DNA of 30,320 bases from CAYQQR01 sp964420035 (lineage in GTDB: Bacteria > Bacteroidota > Bacteroidia > Bacteroidales > SM23-62), in assembly GCA_964420035.1 (NCBI GenBank), contig CAYQQR010000049.1, positions 1 to 30,320 on the forward strand, written 5' to 3'. Below the pieces are notes generated by a model. The model ran no database searches and was not told the DNA's origin. It worked only from the letters and a program-made list of their open reading frames with translations. The translations under genes were made by a program, and so were the position numbers. Shown piece after piece: positions 6,651 through 16,144 of this stretch (the first letter of the stretch is position 1; each line of letters opens with the position of its first letter).

Positions 6651-9600
6651 GTGCAGAAATTTATTGAAAGAATCAACTTTGCATCTACAAAGAACCAACT
6701 GGAATATCCTGATTTTCTGGAACTTCAGCTGAAGTCCTTTGCAGATTTTTTCCAGCTGGATACAACAGCGGAAAACAGAAGAAATGAAGGCTTGTACAGG
6801 GTTTTTTCCGAGAATTTTCCCATCTCGGATACACGGAACAATTTTGTTCTGGAATTCATCGACTATTTCATTGACCCTCCGAGGTATTCCATCGATGAAT
6901 GTATCGAGCGGGGATTGACCTACAGTGTGCCACTGAAGGCCAAGCTAAAACTCTATTGTACCGACCCTGAACATGAAGATTTTGATACCGTGATTCAGGA
7001 TGTTTACCTTGGGACCATTCCATACATGACTCCCAGGGGACTTTTTGTAATCAACGGTGCCGAGCGGGTTGTGGTTTCACAGCTTCACCGTTCACCCGGG
7101 GTATTCTTCGGTCAGAGCCTGCATGCCAACGGTACCAAACTCTACTCGGCCAGGATCATTCCCTTTAAGGGCTCCTGGATAGAATTTGCTACCGACATCA
7201 ATTCGGTCATGTATGCCTACATCGACAGGAAGAAAAAACTACCGGTAACCACGCTGCTCCGTGCTATCGGTTACGAAAGTGATAAAGACATTCTCGAGAT
7301 CTTTAACCTGGCCGATGAGGTGAAAGTCAGTAAAACCGGCCTGAAAAAAGTCGTGGGCCGCAAGCTGGCTGCCAGGGTTCTTCGCTCATGGGTGGAGGAT
7401 TTTGTTGATGAAGACACCGGCGAGGTGGTCTCTATAGAAAGGAATGAGGTGGTGGTGGACCGGGAAACCGTACTGGAAAATGAACACATCGATCCCATCG
7501 TGGATTCCGGCGCCAAGACCATACTGCTTCACAAGGAATCCCAAGTGCATTCCGACTATTCCATCATCTACAACACCTTGCAGAAGGATCCCTGTAACTC
7601 TGAGAAAGAAGCCGTTATGCATATTTACAGGCAGCTGCGTAACAGTGAGCCGCCCGACGAGGCTACGGCCAGGGATGTAATAGACAAACTGTTTTTCTCG
7701 GACAAGCGGTATGACCTTGGCGATGTAGGACGTTACCGTATCAACAAGAAACTGGGACTGGATATCGATATGGAAACCCGTATCCTGACCCGTGAAGATA
7801 TCATCGAGATCATCAAGTACCTGATCGAACTGATCAACTCAAAGACGGATGTCGATGATATCGATCACCTTTCCAACAGGAGGGTCCGGACCGTTGGTGA
7901 ACAGCTGTACAACCAGTTCAGTGTTGGTCTTGCCCGAATGGCACGGACCATTCGTGAAAGGATGAATGTGCGGGATAACGAAGTGTTTACCCCCATCGAC
8001 CTGATCAACTCAAAAACCCTGAGTTCGGTGATCAACTCCTTCTTCGGCACCAACCAGCTGTCCCAGTTTATGGATCAGACCAACCCTTTGTCTGAAATGA
8101 CCCACAAGCGCAGAATGTCTGCTCTGGGTCCCGGGGGGCTGTCGCGTGAACGTGCCGGCTTTGAGGTTCGTGACGTACACTATACCCACTACGGAAGGCT
8201 TTGTCCCATCGAGACACCGGAAGGCCCCAACATCGGTTTGATCTCCTCGCTATGTGTTTATGCCAAGATCAACCAGCTGGGCTTTATTGAAACACCTTAT
8301 CGTAGTGTTGATGCAGGAAAGGTAGATATCAGCAATAAAGGAATGGTCTGGCTGAGTGCGGAAGAAGAGGAAGGAAAGGTGATTGCACAAGCCAACGCGC
8401 CCATCTCCGATGAGGGTAATTTCATCAATCCCAAGGTGAAGACCCGTTATGATGCCGATTATCCCCTCACCGAACCGGAAGCCATTGATATGATGGACGT
8501 GGCGCCGAACCAGATTGCCTCCATTGCCGCTTCGCTGATCCCCTTCCTGGAACACGACGATGCCAACCGTGCATTGATGGGATCCAACATGATGCGGCAG
8601 GCCGTTCCGCTGATCAAGCCCGAATCCCCCGTGGTGGGTACCGGTATTGAAGCGGATGTGGTTCGCGACTCCCGCCTGATGTACATTGCAGAAGGAGACG
8701 GGGTGGTGGAATTCGTTGATTCCAACGAAATTCTGATACGCTATACCCGCACCGAGGAAGAGAAATTCGTCAGCTTCGACGAAGAACTGAAGCGTTATAA
8801 GCTGCCTAAGTTCAGAAAGACCAACCAGAATACCTGCATCAACCTGCTCCCTATAGTAGAAAAAGGAGAAAAGGTAAAGAAAGGTCAGATTCTGACAGAA
8901 GGTTATGCAACCGAAGCCGGTGAACTGGCCCTCGGAAGGAACCTGAAAGTGGCCTTTATGCCCTGGAAAGGATACAACTTCGAGGATGCTATCGTTATCT
9001 CCGACAGGGTAGTACGTGACGATATGTTTACCTCGGTCCACATCGAGGAATTCATCCTGGAAGTCAGGGACACCAAGCGCGGCCTTGAAGAGCTGACCTC
9101 GGATATTCCCAATGTTTCGGAAGAAGCTACCAAGAACCTCGATGAAAACGGGCTTATCCGCATCGGGGCCCACGTGAAGCCCGGGGACATTCTTATTGGC
9201 AAGATTACGCCCAAGGGAGAATCCGATCCTTCACCGGAAGAAAAATTGCTGCGGGCCATCTTCGGCGATAAGGCCGGGGATGTCAAGGATGCATCATTGA
9301 AGGCACCGCCCTCCATGGAAGGGGTGGTTATCGACAAGAAGCTCTTTTCGCGATCCATTAAGGACCGGAAAATGAAAGCTTCATCCAAGCCCATCCTGGA
9401 CAAGATAGAACAGGAATTCCAGAGTAATGCTGAAGAGCTGCGAAACAAGCTTATCGATAAGCTCTTTATACTGGTCAACGGTAAAACCTCCCAGGGTGTC
9501 AAGGACAATTTCGGAGCCGACGTGATACCCAAGGGAACCAAGTTTACCCAGAAACTGCTCCAGGAACTGGACTACTTCAATGTGAATCCGAACAAATGGA

Positions 9601-10457
9601 CCACGGATAAAGAGAAGAACAAGACGATCAAAGATCTGCTTCACAATTTCAGTATTAAGTACAAGGAAGTTGAAGGCATCTACAGGCGGCGCAAGTACAG
9701 CATCACCATTGGCGATGAACTGCCAACCGGTATTGTACAGCTGGCTAAGGTATATGTTGCCCAGAAACGTAAAGTGAAGGTGGGTGACAAGATCGCTGGC
9801 CGTCACGGGAATAAAGGCATCATTTCCAAGATCGTGCGCCAGGAAGATATGCCCTTTTTGGAAGACGGAACCCCGGTAGATATTGTCCTGAACCCGCTGG
9901 GTGTACCCTCAAGGATGAACCTGGGTCAGATTTATGAGACGGTTCTGGGCTGGGCCGGACAAAAACTGGGTGTAAAGTTCTCAACCCCCATCTTTGACGG
10001 GGCTGCTATCGATGAGATCAACCATTACACCGACCAGGCCAAGCTGCCCCGTTACGGTAAAAGCTACCTCTATGACGGGGGATCCGGCGAACGTTTTGAC
10101 CAGCCGGCGACCGTAGGTGTGATCTATATGCTGAAACTGGGTCATATGGTGGATGACAAGATGCACGCCAGATCCATTGGTCCCTATTCGCTCATTACCC
10201 AGCAACCCCTGGGCGGTAAAGCACAGTTTGGCGGACAGCGGTTCGGGGAAATGGAAGTCTGGGCCCTGGAAGCGTTCGGGGCATCCAACATCCTCCAGGA
10301 GATTCTGACCGTGAAGTCGGATGACGTCATGGGACGAGCCAAGGCCTATGAATCCATAGTCAAAGGAGAGAATATGCCTACGCCCGGTATCCCGGAATCC
10401 CTGAACGTGCTCTTGCATGAGTTGCGCGGACTGGGACTGAGCATCAACCTGGTTTAA
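6651..10457 (+). CDS. rpoB: DNA-directed RNA polymerase subunit beta
   Basis: This 1268-residue beta subunit is the usual size for Bacteroidota. It starts with GTG at 6651 (MQKFIERINFASTKNQLEYPDF); a TAG at 6645 in the same frame rules out an upstream start. The rifampicin pocket (about residues 467-505) reads FFGTNQLSQFMDQTNPLSEM then THKRRMSALGPGGLSRERAG. The residues matching E. coli Q513, D516, H526 and S531 (here 472, 475, 485, 490) are all wild type, so no classic resistance change is seen. The C-terminus holds the catalytic and clamp regions (GRHGNKGIIS, MKLGHMVDDKMHARSIGPYS). rpoC follows after 54 bp. Confidence 0.98.
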   Translation: MQKFIERINFASTKNQLEYPDFLELQLKSFADFFQLDTTAENRRNEGLYRVFSENFPISDTRNNFVLEFIDYFIDPPRYSIDECIERGLTYSVPLKAKLKLYCTDPEHEDFDTVIQDVYLGTIPYMTPRGLFVINGAERVVVSQLHRSPGVFFGQSLHANGTKLYSARIIPFKGSWIEFATDINSVMYAYIDRKKKLPVTTLLRAIGYESDKDILEIFNLADEVKVSKTGLKKVVGRKLAARVLRSWVEDFVDEDTGEVVSIERNEVVVDRETVLENEHIDPIVDSGAKTILLHKESQVHSDYSIIYNTLQKDPCNSEKEAVMHIYRQLRNSEPPDEATARDVIDKLFFSDKRYDLGDVGRYRINKKLGLDIDMETRILTREDIIEIIKYLIELINSKTDVDDIDHLSNRRVRTVGEQLYNQFSVGLARMARTIRERMNVRDNEVFTPIDLINSKTLSSVINSFFGTNQLSQFMDQTNPLSEMTHKRRMSALGPGGLSRERAGFEVRDVHYTHYGRLCPIETPEGPNIGLISSLCVYAKINQLGFIETPYRSVDAGKVDISNKGMVWLSAEEEEGKVIAQANAPISDEGNFINPKVKTRYDADYPLTEPEAIDMMDVAPNQIASIAASLIPFLEHDDANRALMGSNMMRQAVPLIKPESPVVGTGIEADVVRDSRLMYIAEGDGVVEFVDSNEILIRYTRTEEEKFVSFDEELKRYKLPKFRKTNQNTCINLLPIVEKGEKVKKGQILTEGYATEAGELALGRNLKVAFMPWKGYNFEDAIVISDRVVRDDMFTSVHIEEFILEVRDTKRGLEELTSDIPNVSEEATKNLDENGLIRIGAHVKPGDILIGKITPKGESDPSPEEKLLRAIFGDKAGDVKDASLKAPPSMEGVVIDKKLFSRSIKDRKMKASSKPILDKIEQEFQSNAEELRNKLIDKLFILVNGKTSQGVKDNFGADVIPKGTKFTQKLLQELDYFNVNPNKWTTDKEKNKTIKDLLHNFSIKYKEVEGIYRRRKYSITIGDELPTGIVQLAKVYVAQKRKVKVGDKIAGRHGNKGIISKIVRQEDMPFLEDGTPVDIVLNPLGVPSRMNLGQIYETVLGWAGQKLGVKFSTPIFDGAAIDEINHYTDQAKLPRYGKSYLYDGGSGERFDQPATVGVIYMLKLGHMVDDKMHARSIGPYSLITQQPLGGKAQFGGQRFGEMEVWALEAFGASNILQEILTVKSDDVMGRAKAYESIVKGENMPTPGIPESLNVLLHELRGLGLSINLV

Positions 10458-10511
10458 ACCCGGTTTCATTTTAGCGAAATAATCTTTTGTAAACTGTAAA
10501 TAATAAAATAT

Positions 10512-13500
10512 ATGTCCTTCAGAAAAGATAGTAAAGTACGGGCCGACTTCACCAAGGTAGCTATTGGATTGGCCTCCCCGGAAGAAATACTGGAACGCTC
10601 CAGCGGTGAAGTTCTGAAACCCGAAACCATTAACTACAGGACCTACAAGCCTGAGAGAGACGGACTGTTCTGTGAGCGGATCTTCGGTCCTGTGAAGGAT
10701 TATGAATGTCACTGCGGTAAATACAAGCGTATCCGGTATAAGGGTATCGTTTGCGATCGCTGCGGTGTTGAAGTGACTGAAAAGAAAGTGCGTCGTGAAC
10801 GCATGGGCCATATCTCACTGGTGGTGCCGGTGGCACACATCTGGTACTTTAAGTCGCTGCCCAACAAGATCGGCTATTTGATGGGTCTTCCCAGCAAAAA
10901 GCTGGATTCCATCATTTATTATGAACGCTACGTGGTGATCAACCCGGGTGTCATGGAGCAGGAGGGAGTCAACTACCTCGACTTCCTGACAGAAGAAGAA
11001 TACCTGGAGATCATCGACAGGCTTCCCAAGGAGAATCAATACCTGGAAGACGACCATCCCGACAAGTTCATTGCCGACATGGGCGCTCCGGCATTGTACC
11101 AGTTGTTATCCAGGCTGGACCTGGACAGCCTGTCCTATGAGCTCAGGCATAAAGCTTCCACGGAAACTTCCCAGCAAAGAAAAAATGAAGCCCTCAAAAG
11201 GCTGCAGGTAGTGGAAGCCTTCCGGGCCTCCAAAGGGGTGAACAAGCCCGAATGGATGATCATTAAAGTGGTGCCGGTGATCCCGCCGGAACTCAGACCG
11301 CTTGTTCCCCTGGACGGAGGACGCTTTGCCACTTCCGACCTGAACGACCTGTACAGAAGGGTCATCATACGGAACAACCGGCTGAAGCGTCTTATCGAGA
11401 TTAAGGCTCCTGAGGTGATCCTTAGGAACGAAAAGAGGATGTTGCAGGAAGCCGTCGATTCATTGTTCGACAACTCCAGGAAGGCCAATGCGGTCAAGAC
11501 CGATGCCAACCGTCCGCTGAAATCCCTGAGCGACAGCCTCAAAGGAAAGCAGGGACGTTTCCGTCAGAACCTCCTGGGTAAGCGTGTCGACTATTCAGCC
11601 CGTTCGGTGATCGTTGTCGGACCGGAACTGAAACTGCACGAATGCGGTCTGCCCAAAGATATGGCGGCCGAACTCTATAAGCCCTTTATCATCCGTAAGC
11701 TGATCGAGCGAGGGATCGTAAAAACGGTTAAATCGGCCAAGAAAATCGTCGACAGGAAGGATCCCGTGGTGTGGGATATTCTTGAAAACGTGCTGAAAGG
11801 TCACCCGGTGATGCTGAACCGTGCACCCACACTGCACCGCCTGGGTATTCAGGCTTTCCAGCCCAAACTGATTGAGGGTAAGGCCATACAGTTGCACCCG
11901 CTGGTGTGCACGGCCTTTAACGCCGACTTTGACGGGGACCAGATGGCCGTGCACCTGCCCCTGGGCAACCCGGCCATCCTGGAAGCCCAACTGCTGATGC
12001 TGGCCTCACACAGTATTCTGAACCCTGCCAACGGCGCACCCATCAGTGTTCCTTCCCAGGATATGGTTCTGGGTTTATATTATATTACCAAGGCCAGGAA
12101 AGGCGATAAAGAAAACCCGATGAAAGGCGAAGGGCTCACCTTCTACAGTCCCGAAGAAGTGAAGATTGCCCATAATGAGGGCAAATTGGCACTTCATGCC
12201 ATGATCAATGTACGTTTGCCCGTCCAGAATGAAAAGGGCGAAACGGAACACCAGATGATGGAAACTACCGTGGGACGAGTGATATTCAACGAACTGGTTC
12301 CCGATGAGGCAGGCTTCATCAATGAACTGCTTACCAAGAAATCCCTGCGGGATATCATTGGCAAGGTGCTCAAGAGAACCGGTACAGCCGTTACTTCCAG
12401 GTTCCTGGATGACATCAAGGACCTTGGGTTCGAGATGGCTTTCCGGGGAGGATTGTCATTCAACATGGATGATGTGATCGTTCCTGAGGAGAAGGAACGG
12501 TACATGGACGAGGGCTATAAGCAGGTGGATGAAGTTATCCAGAACTACAACATGGGATTCATCACCAATAATGAGCGTTACAACCAGATCATCGATATCT
12601 GGACTCATACCAACGCCCGCCTGACCCAGACCCTGATGAAGAGGCTCAGTACCGATAACAATGGCTTCAATCCTATCTTCATGATGCTGGACTCCGGGGC
12701 CCGGGGTTCCAAAGAGCAGATACGCCAGCTTTCGGGTATGCGCGGATTGATGGCCAAACCCCAGAAGTCAGGTACCACCGGTTCGGAGATTATCGAGAAC
12801 CCCATCCTTTCTAACTTTAAAGAAGGGCTTTCGGTACTTGAATACTTTATCTCCACGCACGGCGCCCGTAAGGGTCTTGCCGACACCGCCCTGAAAACAG
12901 CAGATGCCGGTTACCTTACCCGCCGACTGGTGGATGTATCACAGGATGTGATCGTTTCGGAAGAGGACTGTGGTACGCTGAGAGGGATTGTTGCCATCGC
13001 GATCAAGAACAATGAGGAAGTGGTGGTTCCCCTCTTCGAACGTATCCTGGGCCGTACCTCACTGCACGATATCTATCACCCGCTGACGGGCGACCTTATC
13101 ATCCAGTCGGGTGAAGAGATCAATGAAGATATTGCCCGTCTTATTGAAGAATCCCCCATCGAACAGGTTGAGATCCGTTCGGTACTGACCTGTGAGACCA
13201 AGAAGGGTGTTTGTGCCAAATGTTACGGACGGAACCTGGCCACGGGCCGTATGATTCAGTCGGGAGAATCCGTTGGGGTTATTGCTGCACAGTCCATAGG
13301 GGAACCCGGGACGCAGCTCACACTGCGTACATTCCACGTTGGTGGTACAGCCTCCAACATCATGCAGGAATCCAGTATTCTGGCCAAATACGATGGAGAG
13401 ATAGAGATAGAAGAACTCAGAACCGTTAGCAAGAAGGATGAGAGCGGTAAGAAAATTGACGTTGTTATCGGTCGCCTGGCCGAGTTGAGGATCATGGATA

Positions 13501-14840
13501 AGAAAACCCGTATCCCTCTGGCCAGCCATAACATACCTTACGGTTCCAAGCTCTATGTAAAAAATGGAGATGAGGTCAAGAAGGCCGATCTGCTGTGTGA
13601 ATGGGATCCCTATAATGCTGTGATCATTTCCGAACTTGACGGTATCATCAGTTTTGAGAATGTCATAGAAGGAATGACCTACCGTGAAGAATCGGATGAG
13701 CAGACCGGTTATCGTGAGAAAGTTATTATAGAAACCAAGGATAAGACCAAGAACCCGGCCATCAGGCTGCTGGATAAGAAGACCAAGGAGACCTCGCGTA
13801 TCTACAACCTTCCTGTAGGGGCGCACCTGATGGTTAAGGAAAAGGATGAGATCAGAGCCGGAGACATCCTTGTCAAGATCCCGCGTGCGGTGGGTAAATC
13901 CGGTGACATTACCGGTGGTTTGCCCCGGGTAACCGAACTTTTCGAAGCCAGGAATCCTTCGAATCCTGCCGTAGTGAGTGAGATCGACGGAGAGGTAAGC
14001 TTTGGTAAAGTGAAACGGGGCAACCGTGAGATCATCATTAAGTCCAAGTCGGGTGAGCTTAAGAAATACCTGGTTCCCCTGTCCAGGCAGATACTGGTTC
14101 AGGAGAACGACTATGTCCGGGCCGGTATACCCCTCTCGGACGGAGCCATCACCCCGGCGGATATCCTTGCCATTAAAGGACCGACCAAGGTACAGGAGTA
14201 TATCGTGAACGAGATCCAGGAGGTCTACCGGATGCAGGGTGTTAAGATCAATGACAAGCATTTCGAGATCATCGTACGCCAGATGATGCGTAAGGTGGAA
14301 ATTGAAGATCCCGGTGACACCAAGTTCCTTGAAAAACAGGTGGTGGACAAATGGGAATTCATGGAGGAGAACGACTGGATCTACGGCAAGAAAGTGGTTG
14401 TGGATCCGGGTGATTCCGACAGCCTTAAGTCGGGACAGATCATTACTGCCAGGAAGCTTCGGGATGACAACTCTGTATTGAAGCGTAAAGATATGAAGCC
14501 TATTGAGGCCCGGGATGCCATCCCTGCCACATCGAACCAGATCCTGCAGGGTATCACCAAGGCGGCACTCCAGACCAACAGCTTCATCTCGGCCGCCTCC
14601 TTCCAGGAGACCACCAAGGTACTCAACGAGGCCGCGATCTACGGTAAGGTCGATTTCCTCGAAGGCCTCAAGGAAAACGTGATCGTGGGCCACCTGATCC
14701 CGGCCGGTACCGGTGCCCGGAAGTTCGAAAGGCTGGTGGTTGGAAGCAGGGAAGAATACGAGGCACTGGTGGGCGGTACCCCTGAAGATGAGGGATCCGC
14801 TTCTGAAGAAGAGGTCTCTGAAGATAAAAAATCATCATAA
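10512..14840 (+). CDS. rpoC: DNA-directed RNA polymerase subunit beta'
   Basis: This 1442-residue beta' subunit holds the active-site magnesium in NADFDGD, with Asp472, Asp474 and Asp476. The N-terminal zinc site is Cys66, Cys68, Cys81 and Cys84. The second zinc site uses Cys820 together with Cys894, Cys901 and Cys904, followed by SVGVIAAQSIGEPGTQLTLR, which leads into the trigger loop/bridge region. The C-terminal tail is acidic (EDEGSASEEEVSEDKKSS). No split or large unusual insert is seen. It ends 3 bp before the DUF3467 gene. Confidence 0.98.
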   Translation: MSFRKDSKVRADFTKVAIGLASPEEILERSSGEVLKPETINYRTYKPERDGLFCERIFGPVKDYECHCGKYKRIRYKGIVCDRCGVEVTEKKVRRERMGHISLVVPVAHIWYFKSLPNKIGYLMGLPSKKLDSIIYYERYVVINPGVMEQEGVNYLDFLTEEEYLEIIDRLPKENQYLEDDHPDKFIADMGAPALYQLLSRLDLDSLSYELRHKASTETSQQRKNEALKRLQVVEAFRASKGVNKPEWMIIKVVPVIPPELRPLVPLDGGRFATSDLNDLYRRVIIRNNRLKRLIEIKAPEVILRNEKRMLQEAVDSLFDNSRKANAVKTDANRPLKSLSDSLKGKQGRFRQNLLGKRVDYSARSVIVVGPELKLHECGLPKDMAAELYKPFIIRKLIERGIVKTVKSAKKIVDRKDPVVWDILENVLKGHPVMLNRAPTLHRLGIQAFQPKLIEGKAIQLHPLVCTAFNADFDGDQMAVHLPLGNPAILEAQLLMLASHSILNPANGAPISVPSQDMVLGLYYITKARKGDKENPMKGEGLTFYSPEEVKIAHNEGKLALHAMINVRLPVQNEKGETEHQMMETTVGRVIFNELVPDEAGFINELLTKKSLRDIIGKVLKRTGTAVTSRFLDDIKDLGFEMAFRGGLSFNMDDVIVPEEKERYMDEGYKQVDEVIQNYNMGFITNNERYNQIIDIWTHTNARLTQTLMKRLSTDNNGFNPIFMMLDSGARGSKEQIRQLSGMRGLMAKPQKSGTTGSEIIENPILSNFKEGLSVLEYFISTHGARKGLADTALKTADAGYLTRRLVDVSQDVIVSEEDCGTLRGIVAIAIKNNEEVVVPLFERILGRTSLHDIYHPLTGDLIIQSGEEINEDIARLIEESPIEQVEIRSVLTCETKKGVCAKCYGRNLATGRMIQSGESVGVIAAQSIGEPGTQLTLRTFHVGGTASNIMQESSILAKYDGEIEIEELRTVSKKDESGKKIDVVIGRLAELRIMDKKTRIPLASHNIPYGSKLYVKNGDEVKKADLLCEWDPYNAVIISELDGIISFENVIEGMTYREESDEQTGYREKVIIETKDKTKNPAIRLLDKKTKETSRIYNLPVGAHLMVKEKDEIRAGDILVKIPRAVGKSGDITGGLPRVTELFEARNPSNPAVVSEIDGEVSFGKVKRGNREIIIKSKSGELKKYLVPLSRQILVQENDYVRAGIPLSDGAITPADILAIKGPTKVQEYIVNEIQEVYRMQGVKINDKHFEIIVRQMMRKVEIEDPGDTKFLEKQVVDKWEFMEENDWIYGKKVVVDPGDSDSLKSGQIITARKLRDDNSVLKRKDMKPIEARDAIPATSNQILQGITKAALQTNSFISAASFQETTKVLNEAAIYGKVDFLEGLKENVIVGHLIPAGTGARKFERLVVGSREEYEALVGGTPEDEGSASEEEVSEDKKSS

Positions 14841-14843
14841 GTC

Positions 14844-15173
14844 ATGGATGAAGATCAAAAGCAACAAGCAAAGAAGAACCAGATCAATATCGAACTGAAG
14901 AATGAGGTCGGACAGGGGATCTATTCCAACCTGGCCATCATAACCCATTCCAGTTCGGAGTTCGTGCTGGATTTCGTCCGGGTTATGCCCGGACTGCCCA
15001 AAGCAGAGGTCAAATCCAGGGTTATCCTCACGCCGGAACATGCCAAAAGGCTCATGATGGCACTTCAGGATAATATTAAAAAGTTTGAAAATGCCCATGG
15101 TGAGATCAAGAAAGTTGATATGGGCGGGCCAAACATACCGATGAACTTCGGGGGCCCGACTGCACAGGCCTAG
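14844..15173 (+). CDS. DUF3467 family protein
   Basis: This 109-residue protein belongs to the DUF3467 family, whose function is not established. Visible features are the core YSNLAIITHSSSEFVLDFVR (about 27-46) and the conserved LTPEHAKRLMMALQDNIKKF (about 65-84), with a Gly/Pro-rich tail (GGPNIPMNFGGPTAQA). It has no signal peptide or membrane segment. The ATG lies 3 bp behind the rpoC stop and the transcript ends in a strong terminator, so it is made with RNA polymerase. This suggests, but does not prove, a link to transcription or translation. The family is common in Bacteroidota at this place. Confidence 0.85.
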   Translation: MDEDQKQQAKKNQINIELKNEVGQGIYSNLAIITHSSSEFVLDFVRVMPGLPKAEVKSRVILTPEHAKRLMMALQDNIKKFENAHGEIKKVDMGGPNIPMNFGGPTAQA

Positions 15174-15183
15174 CTTAATGGAG

Positions 15184-15212
15184 AAAAGCCCGGTTTACCG
15201 CCGGGCTTTTTT
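15184..15212 (+). terminator. Intrinsic terminator of the rpoBC operon
   Basis: AAAAGCCCGG (15184-15193) pairs perfectly with CCGGGCTTTT (15201-15210) around TTTACCG, and the U-run continues to 15212. The hairpin starts 11 bp after the DUF3467 stop. It ends the long ribosomal protein/RNA polymerase block. Confidence 0.9.
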
Positions 15213-15229
15213 CTTGCATGCAAACCCAT

Positions 15230-15245
15230 CCTGTCTTCCGGCAGG
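15230..15245. repeat. Short GC-rich hairpin, possible dispersed repeat
   Basis: CCTGTC (15230-15235) pairs with GGCAGG (15240-15245) around TTCC. The same core, CCTGCC-TCC-GGCAGG on the reverse strand, is inside the palindrome at 1974-1992. Two related copies in two intergenic spaces suggest a dispersed palindromic family. Confidence 0.45.
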
Positions 15246-15319
15246 CAGGGAACCCAGGAACCTTCTTTATACCGATTATAGATAAGCCCCGAATCACTGG
15301 CTTATTTTTGCTTAAACTT

Positions 15320-15327
15320 TATCTTTG
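15320..15327 (+). promoter_or_regulatory. Probable -7 element of the etf operon promoter
   Basis: TATCTTTG matches the Bacteroidota -7 consensus TAnnTTTG and lies 40 bp before the etfB ATG. The -33 position (about 15296-15300) reads ACTGG, a poor match to TTTG, so strength or an activator cannot be judged. It follows the rpoBC terminator, where a new promoter is expected. Confidence 0.5.
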
Positions 15328-15366
15328 TCAAATTAATTTATTGAGTATAACCTAAACCTAAGATCG

Positions 15367-16116
15367 ATGAAGATACTGGTTTGTCTGAGTAACGTGCCTG
15401 ACACCACCACCAGGGTGAAGTTCACCGACGGGGATTCCCGCTTCGATCCCGCGGGAGTCCAGTGGGTCATTAATCCCTGGGATGAACTGGCCCTGACCCG
15501 GGCCATACAGCTGAAGGAGGACGGTAATAATTCCGTGGACCGGGTTTCTGTGCTCACGGTTGGAACCGACCAGTCCGAGCCCACCATTCGCAAGGCCCTG
15601 GCCATTGGTGCGGATGATGCTTTCCGGGTGGATATGGAGCCGGAGGATTCTTTTGTTGTTGCCGCACAAATGGCAACGGTGATACGGAACAATCCTTATG
15701 ACATCATCCTTTGCGGTATTGAATCAGCCGATTATAACTCTTTTGCCGTAGGCGGTATGCTGGCGGAAATGCTGGACATGCTTTCCGTATCAGCAGTCTC
15801 CTCCCTGGAACTCGACGGAGAGGCCACCATGCTGACCCGGGATATTGACGGCGGTAAGGAAAAAGTCAGGGTGGCCCATCCCTTTGTGGCCATTGTACAG
15901 AAAGGAATTGCCAAAGAGCCCCGCATCGCGGCGATGCGTGGTATCATGATGGCCAGGAAGAAATCGCTGAATGTCGTTCAACCGGTTGAGGTGGAGGCAC
16001 TCACCAGCTACGAGCATTTCGAATTACCCCCCGAAAAGCCTCCCTGTAAAATGCTGGAACCGGAACAGGTGGCAGAACTGGTGGGTCTGCTCCAGAACGA
16101 AGCCAAGGTCCTTTAA
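15367..16116 (+). CDS. etfB: Electron transfer flavoprotein beta subunit
   Basis: EtfB (249 residues) pairs with EtfA to form ETF, which takes electrons from acyl-CoA dehydrogenases. It begins MKILVCLSNVPDTTTRVKFT and has the family core (VQWVINPWDELALTRAIQLKE, VDRVSVLTVG, IGADDAFRV, VAAQMATVIRNNPYDIILCG), then the segment that holds AMP or a second FAD (ESADYNSFAVGGMLAEML). I cannot decide from the sequence alone whether this ETF is the simple or the bifurcating kind. It opens a same-strand cluster with etfA (28 bp later), the membrane Fe-S protein and an acyl-CoA dehydrogenase, which points to fatty or branched acyl-CoA oxidation. Confidence 0.95.
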   Translation: MKILVCLSNVPDTTTRVKFTDGDSRFDPAGVQWVINPWDELALTRAIQLKEDGNNSVDRVSVLTVGTDQSEPTIRKALAIGADDAFRVDMEPEDSFVVAAQMATVIRNNPYDIILCGIESADYNSFAVGGMLAEMLDMLSVSAVSSLELDGEATMLTRDIDGGKEKVRVAHPFVAIVQKGIAKEPRIAAMRGIMMARKKSLNVVQPVEVEALTSYEHFELPPEKPPCKMLEPEQVAELVGLLQNEAKVL

Positions 16117-16144
16117 TCCATTGCTTACTTAAAATCCGTAAATC

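Noticed and set aside
8050..8130. Rifampicin-resistance changes in rpoB
   Set aside because: Residues equivalent to E. coli 513, 516, 526 and 531 are all wild type.
13059..14693. 544-codon open frame opposite rpoC on the minus strand
   Set aside because: Antisense shadow created by codon bias in rpoC; no family motif, no start context.
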